DNA of 64,000 bases from Chryseolinea serpens (lineage in GTDB: Bacteria > Bacteroidota > Bacteroidia > Cytophagales > Cyclobacteriaceae): the NCBI RefSeq assembly GCF_900129725.1, contig NZ_FQWQ01000002.1, forward strand, positions 620,001-684,000. The letters are read 5' to 3'. Within the stretch, counting starts at the first letter, position 1; the number at the start of each line of letters is the position of its first letter. The notes below the pieces were generated by a model that searched no databases, was not told the origin of the DNA, and saw only the letters and a list, made by a program, of their open reading frames with translations. Below are positions 1 to 10,500 of this stretch, one piece after another. Made by a program: the position numbers and the translations under genes.

Positions 1-2285
1 CTGCTTCCGTTCGACACTTCCCGGGGCAATGCCGTGGCTACAGCGCTGAAATTTCCCTTGCCATCATTTTCAAATAACTTATCCTGGAGCAACACCGCCG
101 CCGTGGCCGGAAACTCCACACCACCGTGCACCAAATAAAGATCGCGATCACCGTCGTTGTCGGCGTCAAAAAACAATGCGCCCGTATCTTCGCTCAAACT
201 ATCGGCCACCCAAGGTTGGCTGGGCGCCGGCATAAAGCCTTGTGATGTACTGATGTACAACCGGCCGGGATGACCACTGGCACCTCCTATAAAAAAGTCA
301 TCATTGCCATCACCGTCCACGTCGCCCGAAGCGAGACATGGGCCATACTTCGAAAGTTGATAAGGAAGGAGGTACTGTATTTTAAAATCGATAAAGTCAT
401 TCTCCACATGCCTGTAAGCAACGGCCGATTGAAGGGTCGCGTCTTCAAACCACGGAAGCTTGCTATGATCTGCAGTATGCGGATATATTGCGCCGGAGGT
501 TTCACTAAGTGCCAATGTCGCGTCGACTTTCACCTTTCGCTTCACATCGATCTTGCGATCCGGCCACAGCACCCAAAGCGAATCGATTTCTGTGTTTGCG
601 CCCGTTCCGAAAATGATTTCCGCCGGCATGCAGGATTGAAACCCTCGCGTGGGATACAACTCCTGCACCTGTAGTTGACCGCCCACACGGATGCCCACTT
701 TTGCACCGATGCCGTTCGTGTTCTTTGCCGACCCCTTGATCCTGACTTTGATGTAATGCGATTGCCCATGATCGGTATTGTTTCGATATAGAAAAGCGGG
801 CTGATTAATATTGTTGGTCACCAGGTCCAGGTCACCATCGTTATCCAGGTCGGCGTAGGCCGCCCCGTTTGAAATCGATGCCTCCGACAATCCCCAATCC
901 ATCGCAGCATTTTGAAAAGTGAGGTCGCCCTGGTTTCGGAATGCATAGTTGCTGATGCGCGTAGAAGGAAGTTGCTTGACGATCTCATAGGGCCGTTGAT
1001 TCTTTTGCTTGTCCTGGTACACATACTTTACAAAATCCAGGTTGGTAAAGTCGCGCAAAAAACCGTTGGTAATAAAAAGATCCTTATAGCCGTCGTTATC
1101 GAAATCGGCCATCAATGGACACCAACTCCAGTCGGTATTGGAAATTCCGGCGAGTTGCCCGACTTCGCTAAACACGGGCACGCCGTTGCGCAAGCCCATG
1201 TTCAATTGCAGTACGTTGCGCATGTTCTGGTGGTGGTAGCCACTGTCGCGCAACAAGTTGTAGCGGTCGAAATCATCAGGACCTTTTAAGATCTTCTGAC
1301 GGTAGTTGTCTTCCGGCAACATATCCACCACGACCACATCCGGCCGGCCGTCGTTGTTGTAGTCGGCAATGTCGCAGCCCATGCCGTTGCGGGCAATGTG
1401 TCGAAAAGATTCTTTCAAGGTTTCGCGAAATGTTCCATCGCCCTTGTTGATATAAAAAAAATCCTGCTCTTCATAATCGTTGGTCACGTATAGATCGGGC
1501 CAACCGTCTTCATTCATGTCGGCCACCGATACCCCCAGGCCGAAGTTGACGCCACTGCCGTGGATGCCGGCTTCGGCGCTAATGTCTTTGTAATGGCCAT
1601 CGTCGTTCTGATACAGTCGGTTCCCATATTCCGGGTGACGCATGGCGCGAAGTTTTTTAGAATTGAAAAAAGGATTGTAGGTAAGTCTGGCGTGGTTGAG
1701 CAAAAACATGTCGAGGTCACCATCCAGATCATAATCAAAAAAGGAGGCCTGCGTAGAAAATGTGCCGCATGCGTCGAGCCCATATTCGGCGGCGCGTTCG
1801 GTGAAGGTGGGCACTTTTGTTCGCTGGTTGATATACAGTTCATTGCAACGATCGCTGGCCTTGCCCGGACCAGAGTAGCAAATGTACACATCGAGCCAGC
1901 CATCGGCATTCACATCGGCCAGGGTGACGCCCGTTTTCCAACGCGGTCTTCCGGCTATGCCTGCCGCCTGGGTGATGTCTTCAAATTTCCATTCGCCTTT
2001 GTTCAGATAGAGTTTGTTGGGCACGGCATTGCCCGTGAACAGCAAATCGATGTTGCCGTCATTGTTCAAATCGCCCGCAGCCACGCCTCCCCCATTGTAT
2101 AAATATTCGTAGGTAAGGATGTTGAACGCATCGTCTTCCTCCACCATGTTGACAAAGGTCACGCCGGTACCGGCAGCGTCCATCGCGGTGAATAAAGTCT
2201 CCTTCCGCTCGCTGCAGGACAGCAGACAACACGTTACTCCAACCAAGAGTAGCAAAGCGCCAGGGAAGCGGATCGGTAGATGCAT
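1..2285 (-). CDS. FG-GAP/VCBS repeat lipoprotein of the CRTAC1/ASPIC-UnbV type (partial, C-terminus beyond left edge)
   Basis: About 761 residues lie in the window and no stop is reached before the left edge. The N-terminus is a lipoprotein signal with lipobox LLSC, so the protein is probably lipid-anchored in the outer membrane. The body carries many calcium-binding-type repeats of the form D-x-N-x-D-G-x-x-D (for example DLNNDGNIDLL, DYDLDGDLDMF, DYNNDGRPDV) typical of FG-GAP/VCBS beta-propellers. A segment around residues 510-570 (GIGAKVGIRVGGQLQVQEL, then GFQSCMPAEIIFG) matches the ASPIC/UnbV domain, and propeller repeats resume after it. This architecture is common beside SusC/SusD in Cytophagales and is thought to bind glycans or surface polymers; that role is inferred. 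It follows SusD on the same strand with a strong hairpin in the 76-bp gap. The ATG has no Shine-Dalgarno sequence, as usual in this phylum. Confidence 0.85.
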   Translation of the reverse strand, partial: MHLPIRFPGALLLLVGVTCCLLSCSERKETLFTAMDAAGTGVTFVNMVEEDDAFNILTYEYLYNGGGVAAGDLNNDGNIDLLFTGNAVPNKLYLNKGEWKFEDITQAAGIAGRPRWKTGVTLADVNADGWLDVYICYSGPGKASDRCNELYINQRTKVPTFTERAAEYGLDACGTFSTQASFFDYDLDGDLDMFLLNHARLTYNPFFNSKKLRAMRHPEYGNRLYQNDDGHYKDISAEAGIHGSGVNFGLGVSVADMNEDGWPDLYVTNDYEEQDFFYINKGDGTFRETLKESFRHIARNGMGCDIADYNNDGRPDVVVVDMLPEDNYRQKILKGPDDFDRYNLLRDSGYHHQNMRNVLQLNMGLRNGVPVFSEVGQLAGISNTDWSWCPLMADFDNDGYKDLFITNGFLRDFTNLDFVKYVYQDKQKNQRPYEIVKQLPSTRISNYAFRNQGDLTFQNAAMDWGLSEASISNGAAYADLDNDGDLDLVTNNINQPAFLYRNNTDHGQSHYIKVRIKGSAKNTNGIGAKVGIRVGGQLQVQELYPTRGFQSCMPAEIIFGTGANTEIDSLWVLWPDRKIDVKRKVKVDATLALSETSGAIYPHTADHSKLPWFEDATLQSAVAYRHVENDFIDFKIQYLLPYQLSKYGPCLASGDVDGDGNDDFFIGGASGHPGRLYISTSQGFMPAPSQPWVADSLSEDTGALFFDADNDGDRDLYLVHGGVEFPATAAVLLQDKLFENDGKGNFSAVATALPREVSNGS

Positions 2286-2298
2286 GCTGACAGGGCAT

Positions 2299-2336
2299 AA
2301 AAGAAAAGGCAGCGCGTTTTGCGAGAACGCGCTGCC
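2299..2336 (-). terminator. Hairpin plus T-run between susD and the FG-GAP gene
   Basis: On the minus strand an 11-bp perfect stem (arms GGCAGCGCGTT and AACGCGCTGCC, 7-base loop) is followed by a T-rich tract, the form of an intrinsic terminator. It lies 25 bases after the susD stop and only about 14 bases before the ATG of the next gene. It may therefore end most susCD transcripts and allow partial readthrough, or act as an attenuator. Confidence 0.75.
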
Positions 2337-2361
2337 TTGTTCTCAGGACTTAAGAATTATC

Positions 2362-4038
2362 TCAATACGAAGGATTCTGCTCGAGCTTGTTCCCGGACGA
2401 AAGGATCTCGGCACGGGGGATCGGCAGCCAATAGTGCTTCTCTTCAAATTTCCGTCCATCCAAGGCCACCTTCTTTTCGAACGTGAGCGTGTTTCCACTC
2501 TTGGTGATGTTCACACCATAGGCCGGTTCGTTCTCGGTGTCGATCGCGATCTTCCAGCGACGCACATCATAGAAACGATGCTCTTCAAAAGCCAGCTCTA
2601 CCTGTCGCTCGTGGCGGATCGCATCGCGCATGGTGACTTGCGTCAGGCCCGCAGGCAGATTGGGCATACCCGCACGGGTGCGGATCTTGTTGATGGCATC
2701 ATACACCGACGCATCCGGACCGGAGGCTTCGTTTTGAGCTTCCGCATAGTTGAGCAATACTTCGGCGTAGCGCAAGTAGATCCAGGGTTGCACGCCGGCC
2801 ACATCCCAGGGATTGTCGATCGGAAGTTTATCGTCGAGGAACTTCAAGAGGTAGTAGCCTGTCTTCGATGCGTTCCAGTTGTCGCGTCCGTCCTTGCTGT
2901 CCAACCCACCTGGGAGGAAGGTCTCGATCTGCCGGCCACGGTACGATGCACCGTTGTAGAGAATGCTGGCATAAAAACGTGAGTCGCGATTGACATACGG
3001 ATTCTGAACGTGTGTGGCATTGTTCCAGTCGAAAGGCACGGCGGTGTTGGCATCTACTTTCACTTCGTAGGCATCGACCAGGTTTTGGAGGGGCGAGTTG
3101 CCGGCCCATCCGCCATAGCCGTTGGGGCCATTGGAGATTTCCAAACATACGTGGCGTGCGCCTACGCTATACAACCGCTCGAAAATAATCTCACTGCTCG
3201 ACGAGGTGAGGAACAAGTTCCGGTAGTCGGGATGCAGGGAATAGCCCAGGGTCATCACTTCTTTAGCAGCGTCCGCTGCTGCTTGCCACGTGCCGGCATT
3301 GTAAAGCGGGCTGGCGGCATACAACAAGACCCGCGACTTCAAAGCCAATGCAGCGCCTTTGGTTGCGCGGCCCAACTTCCAGTTGCTGTCGTTGGCAGTG
3401 GGAAGTCCTGCGGCAGCCTGCGTCAATTCGGTGGTGATGTATTGGATGCCTTCGGCCACGGAGGACCGTACAAACAATGCGGCATCCGTTAAGTCGTTAT
3501 CGAGGTCGTATACATTGTCACCCATCAGTACCACAGCACCATAATTGCGCACGAGGTCCTGGTAGCGGTAGGCGCGAATAAATTTCAGTTCTGCGGTGAG
3601 GCGTGCACGGCGTTGTTCCGTCATGGTCACATTGTTGATGATGCTCAGCGCATAGTTGCATTCGCGGATGCTCCGGTAGCTCCGCGACCAGATGGTGCCG
3701 GCGATACCCGTGTTTTCCGGCGCCAATTGTCCACGCTGGACCAGCCAGGTGTTGTCGTCGTTGTTGTAGATGGCTTCGTCGGTAAGCGATGCCCACATGG
3801 CATACTCAAAGCCGCGGCCAAAACCAGGAGGTGTGCCTTCGGCTTCCTTGTCCATCAGGCGCACGCCCATGTACCGGTTGATCACAAAGTCCTCGAACAG
3901 CGAGGAGTCCGAGGCGATGGCGTCGTCGGAGATGCGGTCGGTGGGTTGCACGTCGAGCAGGTCGCTGTTGCAACTCACGGCCAGTCCGCCGAGCGTGATC
4001 ACGCCTGCCAGTAGTATGTAATTGAATCTTAGTTTCAT
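2362..4038 (-). CDS. SusD/RagB-family nutrient-binding outer-membrane lipoprotein
   Basis: The 558-residue protein has a lipoprotein signal with lipobox AVSC and the usual CNSDLLDVQPTDRISDDA start of mature RagB/SusD proteins. Further family landmarks are the TPR-like helices (IRAYRYQDLVRNYG, KGAALALKSRVLLYAASPLY) and the C-terminal segment YAEVLLNYAEAQNEA followed by an RTRAGMPNLP motif. SusD proteins cap a SusC channel on the cell surface and capture the glycan or other ligand before TonB-dependent import. It starts 12 bp after the SusC stop on the same strand, so the two are co-transcribed. Length is normal for the family. The ligand cannot be told from sequence. Confidence 0.96.
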   Translation of the reverse strand: MKLRFNYILLAGVITLGGLAVSCNSDLLDVQPTDRISDDAIASDSSLFEDFVINRYMGVRLMDKEAEGTPPGFGRGFEYAMWASLTDEAIYNNDDNTWLVQRGQLAPENTGIAGTIWSRSYRSIRECNYALSIINNVTMTEQRRARLTAELKFIRAYRYQDLVRNYGAVVLMGDNVYDLDNDLTDAALFVRSSVAEGIQYITTELTQAAAGLPTANDSNWKLGRATKGAALALKSRVLLYAASPLYNAGTWQAAADAAKEVMTLGYSLHPDYRNLFLTSSSSEIIFERLYSVGARHVCLEISNGPNGYGGWAGNSPLQNLVDAYEVKVDANTAVPFDWNNATHVQNPYVNRDSRFYASILYNGASYRGRQIETFLPGGLDSKDGRDNWNASKTGYYLLKFLDDKLPIDNPWDVAGVQPWIYLRYAEVLLNYAEAQNEASGPDASVYDAINKIRTRAGMPNLPAGLTQVTMRDAIRHERQVELAFEEHRFYDVRRWKIAIDTENEPAYGVNITKSGNTLTFEKKVALDGRKFEEKHYWLPIPRAEILSSGNKLEQNPSY

Positions 4039-4050
4039 GATCTTTCGTTT

Positions 4051-7000
4051 TTAGAACTGAATGTTTACACCAACATTGATGATGCGCTGCTGCGGATAGA
4101 ATTGACCGCTTTCGCTGCTTCCCTCGGGATCATAATCTTTCACTTTGGTGATGGTGAACAAGTTGAACGCATTGGCATACAATCTCAACCCGCTGATGCG
4201 ATACTTGGAGAGCAACGTCACCGGCACGTTGTAGCCGATGGAAACGTTCTTGAGTCGCACAAAAGCCGAGTTGTTCAGCCAGAAATTATTCTTGTACAAC
4301 CCGCCGTTGATCGACGACGATGCGCGCGAATCTACCCGGGGATAGCTTCCTTCGGTATTCGTCGGGCTCCAGCGATTGTCGGCCCAGGTGCTGTAGAAGT
4401 TTCCAACCGTTCCCGACTCGGCCAGCACATACTGGCTCACCCGCGCCTGCCCTGCGAAGAGCAGCGAGATGTCGAAATTCTTCCAGCCACCGTTCAGCGT
4501 GAGGCCATACGTGACCTGGGGAATGTTGCCATACTTGGTGCGCACCTGGTCGTCGGCCGTGATCTTGCCGTCTTTGTTGTAATCTTCGTAGATCAGGTCG
4601 CCAAGTTGTGCACCCGACAGGTGAGGATGCGAATCGAGGTCGGCTTGCGTGCGGAAGATGCCGATCGTATTATACAAGAGATAGGTGTTCATCGGCCGGC
4701 CGGTTTGACGTTGGTAGTCCAGCACACCGGGAGCTTCGTCAATAAAGATGATCTGGCTCTTGGCCAGCGTCATGTTGGCCGAAGCACCGTACCAGAAATT
4801 ACCCTGGTGTTTCGAATAGCCCAACGTGGTTTCGAAACCCGTGCTCTTCACTTTACCGATGTTCTCGAACGGCACCAGCGGCACATACTTGTCGGTGTTG
4901 TCATTGTAGGGATTCACGATGCCCGACACACCGGGGATAGACGCATTACGCGCGGCCAGGATGTCGGAGCGGTCTTGTCTGAAGTAGATGAATTCCAGGG
5001 TGACGTTTCTAAAGATCGTGGCATTCAAACCGACGTCGGTCTTCTTTGATACTTCCCACGTGATGTTGGGGTTGGCCAGCTTGGTGAGGTCGATACCCGG
5101 GTGCTTGTCGCTGCCGACCGTGTAGGTGTTGTTGAACGAGTAGTTGTTGAAGTATTGGAACTGCCCCACGTTGTCGTTACCCAACTGACCATGCGATGCA
5201 CGGATCTTCAGATCGTTTACAAACGATACGTTCTCGAACCATCCTTCTTCCGATATTCTCCATCCTGCAGAAATAGCAGGGAAGTAGCCATATTGTTTTC
5301 CTTTCGGGAAAGTGGACGAACCGTCGATGCGCATTTGCACTTCCAATAAATATTTCTCTTTGTAGTTGTAGGCCACCTTGCCGATATAACTTTTGCGTGT
5401 GTAGTTATAGCTGCTGCCCGTGTTGTCGCGGTCAGAGCTTGCCGAACCACCCTGTGTAAGCTCAGGGGTTTGAATGGTCGGATAGTTGATGCGGGTTGCA
5501 TTGAACGTTTCGCGGTGCGTCTTGCTCTGTTCATAGGCCACGAAAGCGCTCACATAGTGACTGCCCATCTGCTTCTCATAGTTAAGCTTCAAGTTGTCGG
5601 TGATCATGCTGGTGTTCTCCTGCGATTCCACGAGCTTGCCCAACCCGGAGGAGCCACCGGTCACCACCGGCGAATAGGTGCCGTCGGCGCTGTTATAGCG
5701 ATACAGGGTATAGGGTTTTGAAAACACCTTTCCGAAATTCCAGATCTTATCCACGGCATAGAAGCCGTCGATCGAAAGACCTTTTACATACGGGATTGCA
5801 TAGCTTGCCCGCAGGATACCGTTGAACGTAGTGATCGGGTTCATGTTGGTACCCCCCTTGTCGGTAGCCATCACCGTAGGGTTGTTATTTTCTATACCTG
5901 TAGAGGGAAGTCCGTTGGGATAGGTTGCAATGACGGTGGGGTAAGCGCGATAAATAGAACGGAAAATATCATTGGCGCCATACACCGGATATTTCCGGTC
6001 CTCCTGTCTTCCCGACAGTGAAAGGCTTACTTTGAAATCTTTCGTGACATTGGCGTCGATGTTCGACCGGAAATTGTATTGGTTGTATTTGGTCGCGCCA
6101 TTTTTATACAAACCATCCTGGAAAGTTTTTCCCAGCGACACAAAGTAACGAATGTCGTCGGTACCGCCCTTGATGGACAAGTTGTGTTGATTCTGAAGCG
6201 CTACCCGCTTCAACGTTTCCTTTGCCCAGTTGGTGTTGGGATAAACGAGCGGATCGGAACCATCGCGGAATTTCTGGATCTCTGCATCGGAATAATGTTG
6301 ATTCATTCCGCCAGCTTTGTTGTTGTAGTAGTCGATCTCATTCTGGATCGTCGCATACGTGGGTGCGTCGGCCATCTTGGGCAACCGTGTGGGCGATGAG
6401 AAGCCTTGATTGAAACTATACGAAATGGTGGGCTTACCACTTTTTCCACGCTTGGTGGTCACGAGGATCACACCGTTGGCCGCGCGACTTCCGTACACAG
6501 CAGCAGAAGCATCTTTCAGAATGGAAATGCTTTCGATGTCGTTGGGGTTCAATCGTTCCAAGCCGCCGAGTTGTCCGGGGATGCCGTCGACCACCACGAG
6601 CACGTCGTTGTTGCCGGTCGTTGCCTGGCCGCGGATGCTGTAGGTACTGCCGTCATAGCCGGGCTCGCCACCGCGGTTGTTGGCAATGATCCCCGAGAAG
6701 CGTCCTGCCAACGAGTTTGAAACGTTAGGTTGCGGGCTCTTCACCAGGTCCTCGCCCTTTACCTGCGAGATGGATCCGGTGAGCGTTTCTCTCTTTTGCT
6801 CGCCATAACCCACCACGACCACTTCCGACAAGGTCTCCATGTCGGCGGTGAGCGTGATGTCGATGGACGTCTGATTTCCGACGGCGACCTCTTGTGTCTT
6901 GAAGCCGATGAAGGTGAAGACCAACACCGATTCTGTGCTGGGAACCGAAATAGAATAACTACCATCAGCGTCGGTGGTAGTGCCAATGGACGTGCCCTTC

Positions 7001-7164
7001 ACGATGATGTTCACACCCGGCAAGGCGGAACCATCATCCGACGAAGTAACTTTTCCCTGAACGGTGTTGTCCACCCGGCCAGGTACGGCAAATGCTGCAG
7101 CCGGTGTGATCATGACGATCGCTGCCAGGAACAGCATACGGTTTAGTAGATGTTTAAATTTCAT
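4051..7164 (-). CDS. SusC/RagA-family TonB-linked outer-membrane transporter
   Basis: The 1037-residue protein has a cleavable signal peptide ending near AAAFA, then a carboxypeptidase-D-like beta-sandwich (about residues 36-110, with GSALPGVNIIVKGT). A TonB-box-like EVVVVGYG segment comes next, followed by the plug (IRGQATTGNNDVLVVVDGIPG, ISILKDASAAVYGSRAANGV) and a large barrel ending in an aromatic C-terminus (VGVNIQF). SusC proteins import ligands handed over by SusD using TonB energy. There is no N-terminal STN domain, so it is not expected to signal to a FecR protein. This agrees with the HTCS gene directly upstream on the same strand. The 352-bp leader region contains repeats that could be HTCS operators. 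Confidence 0.96.
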   Translation of the reverse strand: MKFKHLLNRMLFLAAIVMITPAAAFAVPGRVDNTVQGKVTSSDDGSALPGVNIIVKGTSIGTTTDADGSYSISVPSTESVLVFTFIGFKTQEVAVGNQTSIDITLTADMETLSEVVVVGYGEQKRETLTGSISQVKGEDLVKSPQPNVSNSLAGRFSGIIANNRGGEPGYDGSTYSIRGQATTGNNDVLVVVDGIPGQLGGLERLNPNDIESISILKDASAAVYGSRAANGVILVTTKRGKSGKPTISYSFNQGFSSPTRLPKMADAPTYATIQNEIDYYNNKAGGMNQHYSDAEIQKFRDGSDPLVYPNTNWAKETLKRVALQNQHNLSIKGGTDDIRYFVSLGKTFQDGLYKNGATKYNQYNFRSNIDANVTKDFKVSLSLSGRQEDRKYPVYGANDIFRSIYRAYPTVIATYPNGLPSTGIENNNPTVMATDKGGTNMNPITTFNGILRASYAIPYVKGLSIDGFYAVDKIWNFGKVFSKPYTLYRYNSADGTYSPVVTGGSSGLGKLVESQENTSMITDNLKLNYEKQMGSHYVSAFVAYEQSKTHRETFNATRINYPTIQTPELTQGGSASSDRDNTGSSYNYTRKSYIGKVAYNYKEKYLLEVQMRIDGSSTFPKGKQYGYFPAISAGWRISEEGWFENVSFVNDLKIRASHGQLGNDNVGQFQYFNNYSFNNTYTVGSDKHPGIDLTKLANPNITWEVSKKTDVGLNATIFRNVTLEFIYFRQDRSDILAARNASIPGVSGIVNPYNDNTDKYVPLVPFENIGKVKSTGFETTLGYSKHQGNFWYGASANMTLAKSQIIFIDEAPGVLDYQRQTGRPMNTYLLYNTIGIFRTQADLDSHPHLSGAQLGDLIYEDYNKDGKITADDQVRTKYGNIPQVTYGLTLNGGWKNFDISLLFAGQARVSQYVLAESGTVGNFYSTWADNRWSPTNTEGSYPRVDSRASSSINGGLYKNNFWLNNSAFVRLKNVSIGYNVPVTLLSKYRISGLRLYANAFNLFTITKVKDYDPEGSSESGQFYPQQRIINVGVNIQF

Positions 7165-7306
7165 AGGTTTTAGTTGGTATCAAGAATTCATTTGTAGCAT
7201 ACGGGCGTAAAAAGGCGTTGCCTTTTCTACCCCGAGTTGAGGTTGGGTGGGCTGGAGCGATTCATAGGTTTTATAAGGTTAGAGAACCAGGCCTGCGATT
7301 GGCGCA

Positions 7307-7324
7307 AACCTTTGTGTAAAGGTT
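7307..7324 (-). promoter_or_regulatory. Small perfect hairpin in the susC upstream region
   Basis: A 7-bp perfect inverted repeat (AACCTTT, GTGT loop, AAAGGTT) lies about 145 bases before the susC start codon. It could be a leader-RNA hairpin or a protein site. I found no exact TAnnTTTG element on the minus strand in this interval, so the transcription start is unknown. Confidence 0.3.
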
Positions 7325-7397
7325 ACCGGAAACGATTCCTGACAGGAGGGGTAAAATGAGAATTCGTAGGGGGCAGATGTTCTTACTTCAAAAAAGC

Positions 7398-7419
7398 CCT
7401 GAATTCAGGCCTAATTCAG
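7398..7419 (-). promoter_or_regulatory. Candidate HTCS operator: 11-bp direct repeats with an embedded palindrome
   Basis: On the minus strand CTGAATTAGGC is followed immediately by CTGAATTCAGG, two near-identical 11-mers in tandem. The second is also a 12-bp palindrome (CCTGAATTCAGG). AraC-type DNA-binding domains, such as that of the upstream HTCS, typically bind direct repeats at helical spacing ahead of their target susC. The site is about 235 bases before the susC start. The assignment rests on position and repeat form only. Confidence 0.4.
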
Positions 7420-7516
7420 CATAAAATTTTGAAAAAACTGGCAACGGCAATATTTCGCCCGCCGACAGGGGGCATTTGTTCATTTTGTAAAAAACGCGTT
7501 TACAAGTCGCCAGGGG

Positions 7517-10500
7517 CTATGCCGACGGGGAAGTGCTTTTCCCATATTCCGAAGGCGGGTGGCCGAACTCCTTTATAAAGCATTGGCGGAAATACTTCAG
7601 GTCGGAAAACCCAACCATATAAACCACTTCAAACACCTTGTACTGGTTGGTCTTTAACAGGCGGGCGGCTTCCTGCATGCGCAACGACCGCAAATACTCC
7701 ACCGGTGTGAGTCCGGTGAGCATCTTCACTTTCTTATATACTAAGGTGCGGCTCATGTTGAGCGAATCGCAAAGCTCGTTCACGTTAAAGCCGGGGTTGT
7801 CCATGTTGGCTTTCAACGTGTCGTGGATGGTGTGCAAAAACTTTTCTTCCAGCCCGGTTTGAACATTGGGCGGCGGGTCGGCATGTTGCGTGAAGAGGTT
7901 GCGATAGAATCGCTTCAGGTTTTCACGCAACTGCAGCAGGTTTTGGATGGTCACCGACAACATCTCCGGGCTAAAAGGCTTGGTGATATAAGCATCCGCT
8001 CCGCCTTCGATGCCTTCCTTGTGCTGACTGTGCGTGTTGCGGGCGGTGAGCAGAATGATGGGAATATGACTGGTGCGCAGGTTTGTCTTCAGGTGACGCG
8101 TCAACGTGATGCCGTCCATTTCGGGCATCATCACGTCGCTGATGATGAGGTCGGGGTGAAATTCAAGGGCCATCGCCAACGCTTCCTTGCCGTCGGCCGC
8201 CTCGAGGATGCGGTAGCGCTTTTCGAAATACTCTTTTAAGAAAGAGCGGATGTCTTCATCGTCCTCGACGATCAACACGCCGGGCACGCCTTTGTGCACC
8301 GCCCCATCCTCGTCGGCCTGGGCTGGCGCGTGCCACGCAGGAAGTTGCAGGCTCTCGGCCACCAGCTTTTGACGGTCTTTTTCCAATACGATCTCTTCGG
8401 GTTTGAAATGGGCAAAGCCTTTCAACAGCACGATGCTGAACGTGGAGCCCTGGCCGTCCTTGCTTTCGACGGTGATCTCGCCATGATGCAAGTGCAGGAT
8501 CTTGCGCGCCAGCGCCAACCCGATGCCCGAACTCATCGGCCCGGCGTCGTTGCCTTTATAGAACCAATGGAAAATATTGTACAAGTGTTTTTCGGGAATG
8601 CCCACGCCATTGTCTTTGATCTGCACCACCATTCTCTCCGCATCCTCGAGCAGCGTGATGCTGATCCGGTTTCCCTGGCCGATGTATTTGAAAGCGTTTG
8701 ACAAGATGTTGGTCACGGCCATCTCCATCCTCTCGGTGTCGAACCAAACCCGGGCCGAAGGTTCAGGGGCATTCAGGACGAAGTCGATGTTCTTTTGCAC
8801 GGCGAGGTCTTTGAACGTGATGTGGATCTCTTCCAAAAACGCAACGATGTTCTCCTCGCTCACCTTGAGCGTAACGTGCCCGCTCTCGATCTTCCGATAC
8901 TCCAACAATTTATTGATCAGCGAAAGCAGCTTGTGCGCATTCCGGTTCACCAGCTTTAGCTTCCGCACCGTGGTCGGGTTGCTTTCCTGGTTCACCATTT
9001 CTTCCAACGGGCCGATGATGAGCGTGAGCGGTGTGCGAAACTCGTGCGACACTTCCGTGAAGAAACTCAACTTCTCCCGCACGCGCTGCCGTTCGCGCTT
9101 GCGCTGCGCCTTTTCGATCTTCAACCGCTTTTTCAAACGGTCTTGTTTCCGCCGGATCATAAACACCGTGCCCCCGATGGCCAGCGACATGGCAAAATAT
9201 AAACTATAGGCCCACCACGTGCGGTAAAACGGTGGCAACACCGTGATGTCGATGCTGGCATAATTGTCGCCCCAGGTGTTGTCCTGGTTGGAGGCCTTTA
9301 CTTTAAACGTATAATTGCCAGCGGGCAAATACCGGTAGGTAGCCGTGCGCTGGTGGCCAACATAGTTCCAATCGTCGTCCAGACCGTCCAGCATATAGGC
9401 ATATTGATTCTTCTCGGGGTAGCTGTAGTTCAAGCCTACAAACTCGAACGTAAATACCGATTGATCGTGACTCAGCGTAATGTGTTGTGTGCGGCTGATC
9501 ACCTGGTCGAGCACAAATTCGCTGTCGTTTTTTTCGTTTACTTCGATCGGCTTGTTGAAAAGTTCGAAGGCGGAGATCAGCACTTCGGGTTCCTTCAAGT
9601 CGCGCATGACGCGTTCGGGGTAAAAAACATTGACGCCCATGGTCCCGCCAAAACACATGTAGCCGGCGATGTCGTTGTAGGCTGCTGCACCCACGTTGAA
9701 CTGTCCTTCCTGCAGCCCATCGTTTGCATCGAAGTTTGTGAACCGCTGCTGGCCTTGTTCGTATTTGGAGAGGCCTTTGTTTGTACCCATCCAAAGGTTA
9801 TTGGAATTGTCGACGAGGATGGCGTAAACCGTGTTATTGCCAAGGCCTGCCTTCTCGTCGTAGTGCATCAAGGCTTTGGTCTTGTAATCATAGGCGTACA
9901 GTCCTCCCCCACCCGTGCCGATCCACAATTTGCCATGATGATCGTTTCGAAGGGCGAAGACCACGTTGCTGTTGAGGCCGCTGGTTTTCTCGGTAGCATA
10001 AAAGAGCTGCGACGCTTTTTTGGAGCGTGCGTCGAATTCGTAGAGGGCGTCGCCGTACAAGCCTATCCAGAGTTTTCCGTCGCGGCCTTCTTCAATCGCA
10101 CGGATGTCGCCATCCATCAGTGTGGAGTTGATACCCGGAGGATTGCCATACGTTTGCGCGTCTTTGTTGATCTGGCACAGCCCCCCGCGATTAGTGCCCA
10201 CCCAGATGCTGCCGTTGGCGTCTTCAAACAAGGCGCGTACATCGTTGGCGCCGCTGCCGGTATGCTGGCCTTTGTAGGTATAGTTTACAAAGGAATCATG
10301 CTGGGCGTCATAGCGGAAAATGCCTTTTGAGTAGGTTCCGAACCATAGGTTATTGGCCCGGTCGCGCAAAGCGCATTGCACAGCGTTGTCGCCGATGCTT
10401 GCCGGGCGGCCGTCGGCGGTGTAGTGGTGAATGACTTCGCCGTTGAGTTTTGATTTGTAGATGCCATTGCCTTCGGTGCACAGCCACAAAAATCCATTTT

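Larger units (their letters stand above)
7165..7516. other. Intergenic region between HTCS and susC (352 bp)
   Basis: No coding sequence is visible. It holds the direct-repeat/palindrome cluster and the hairpin annotated separately. It is presumably the susC promoter region and the target of the HTCS, although no exact Bacteroidota -7 element was found. Confidence 0.7.

Noticed and set aside
1-2285. Several short rightward frames opposite the FG-GAP gene and similar frames opposite other long genes
   Set aside because: They mirror the codon structure of the real gene on the other strand and show no signal peptides, motifs or promoters of their own.
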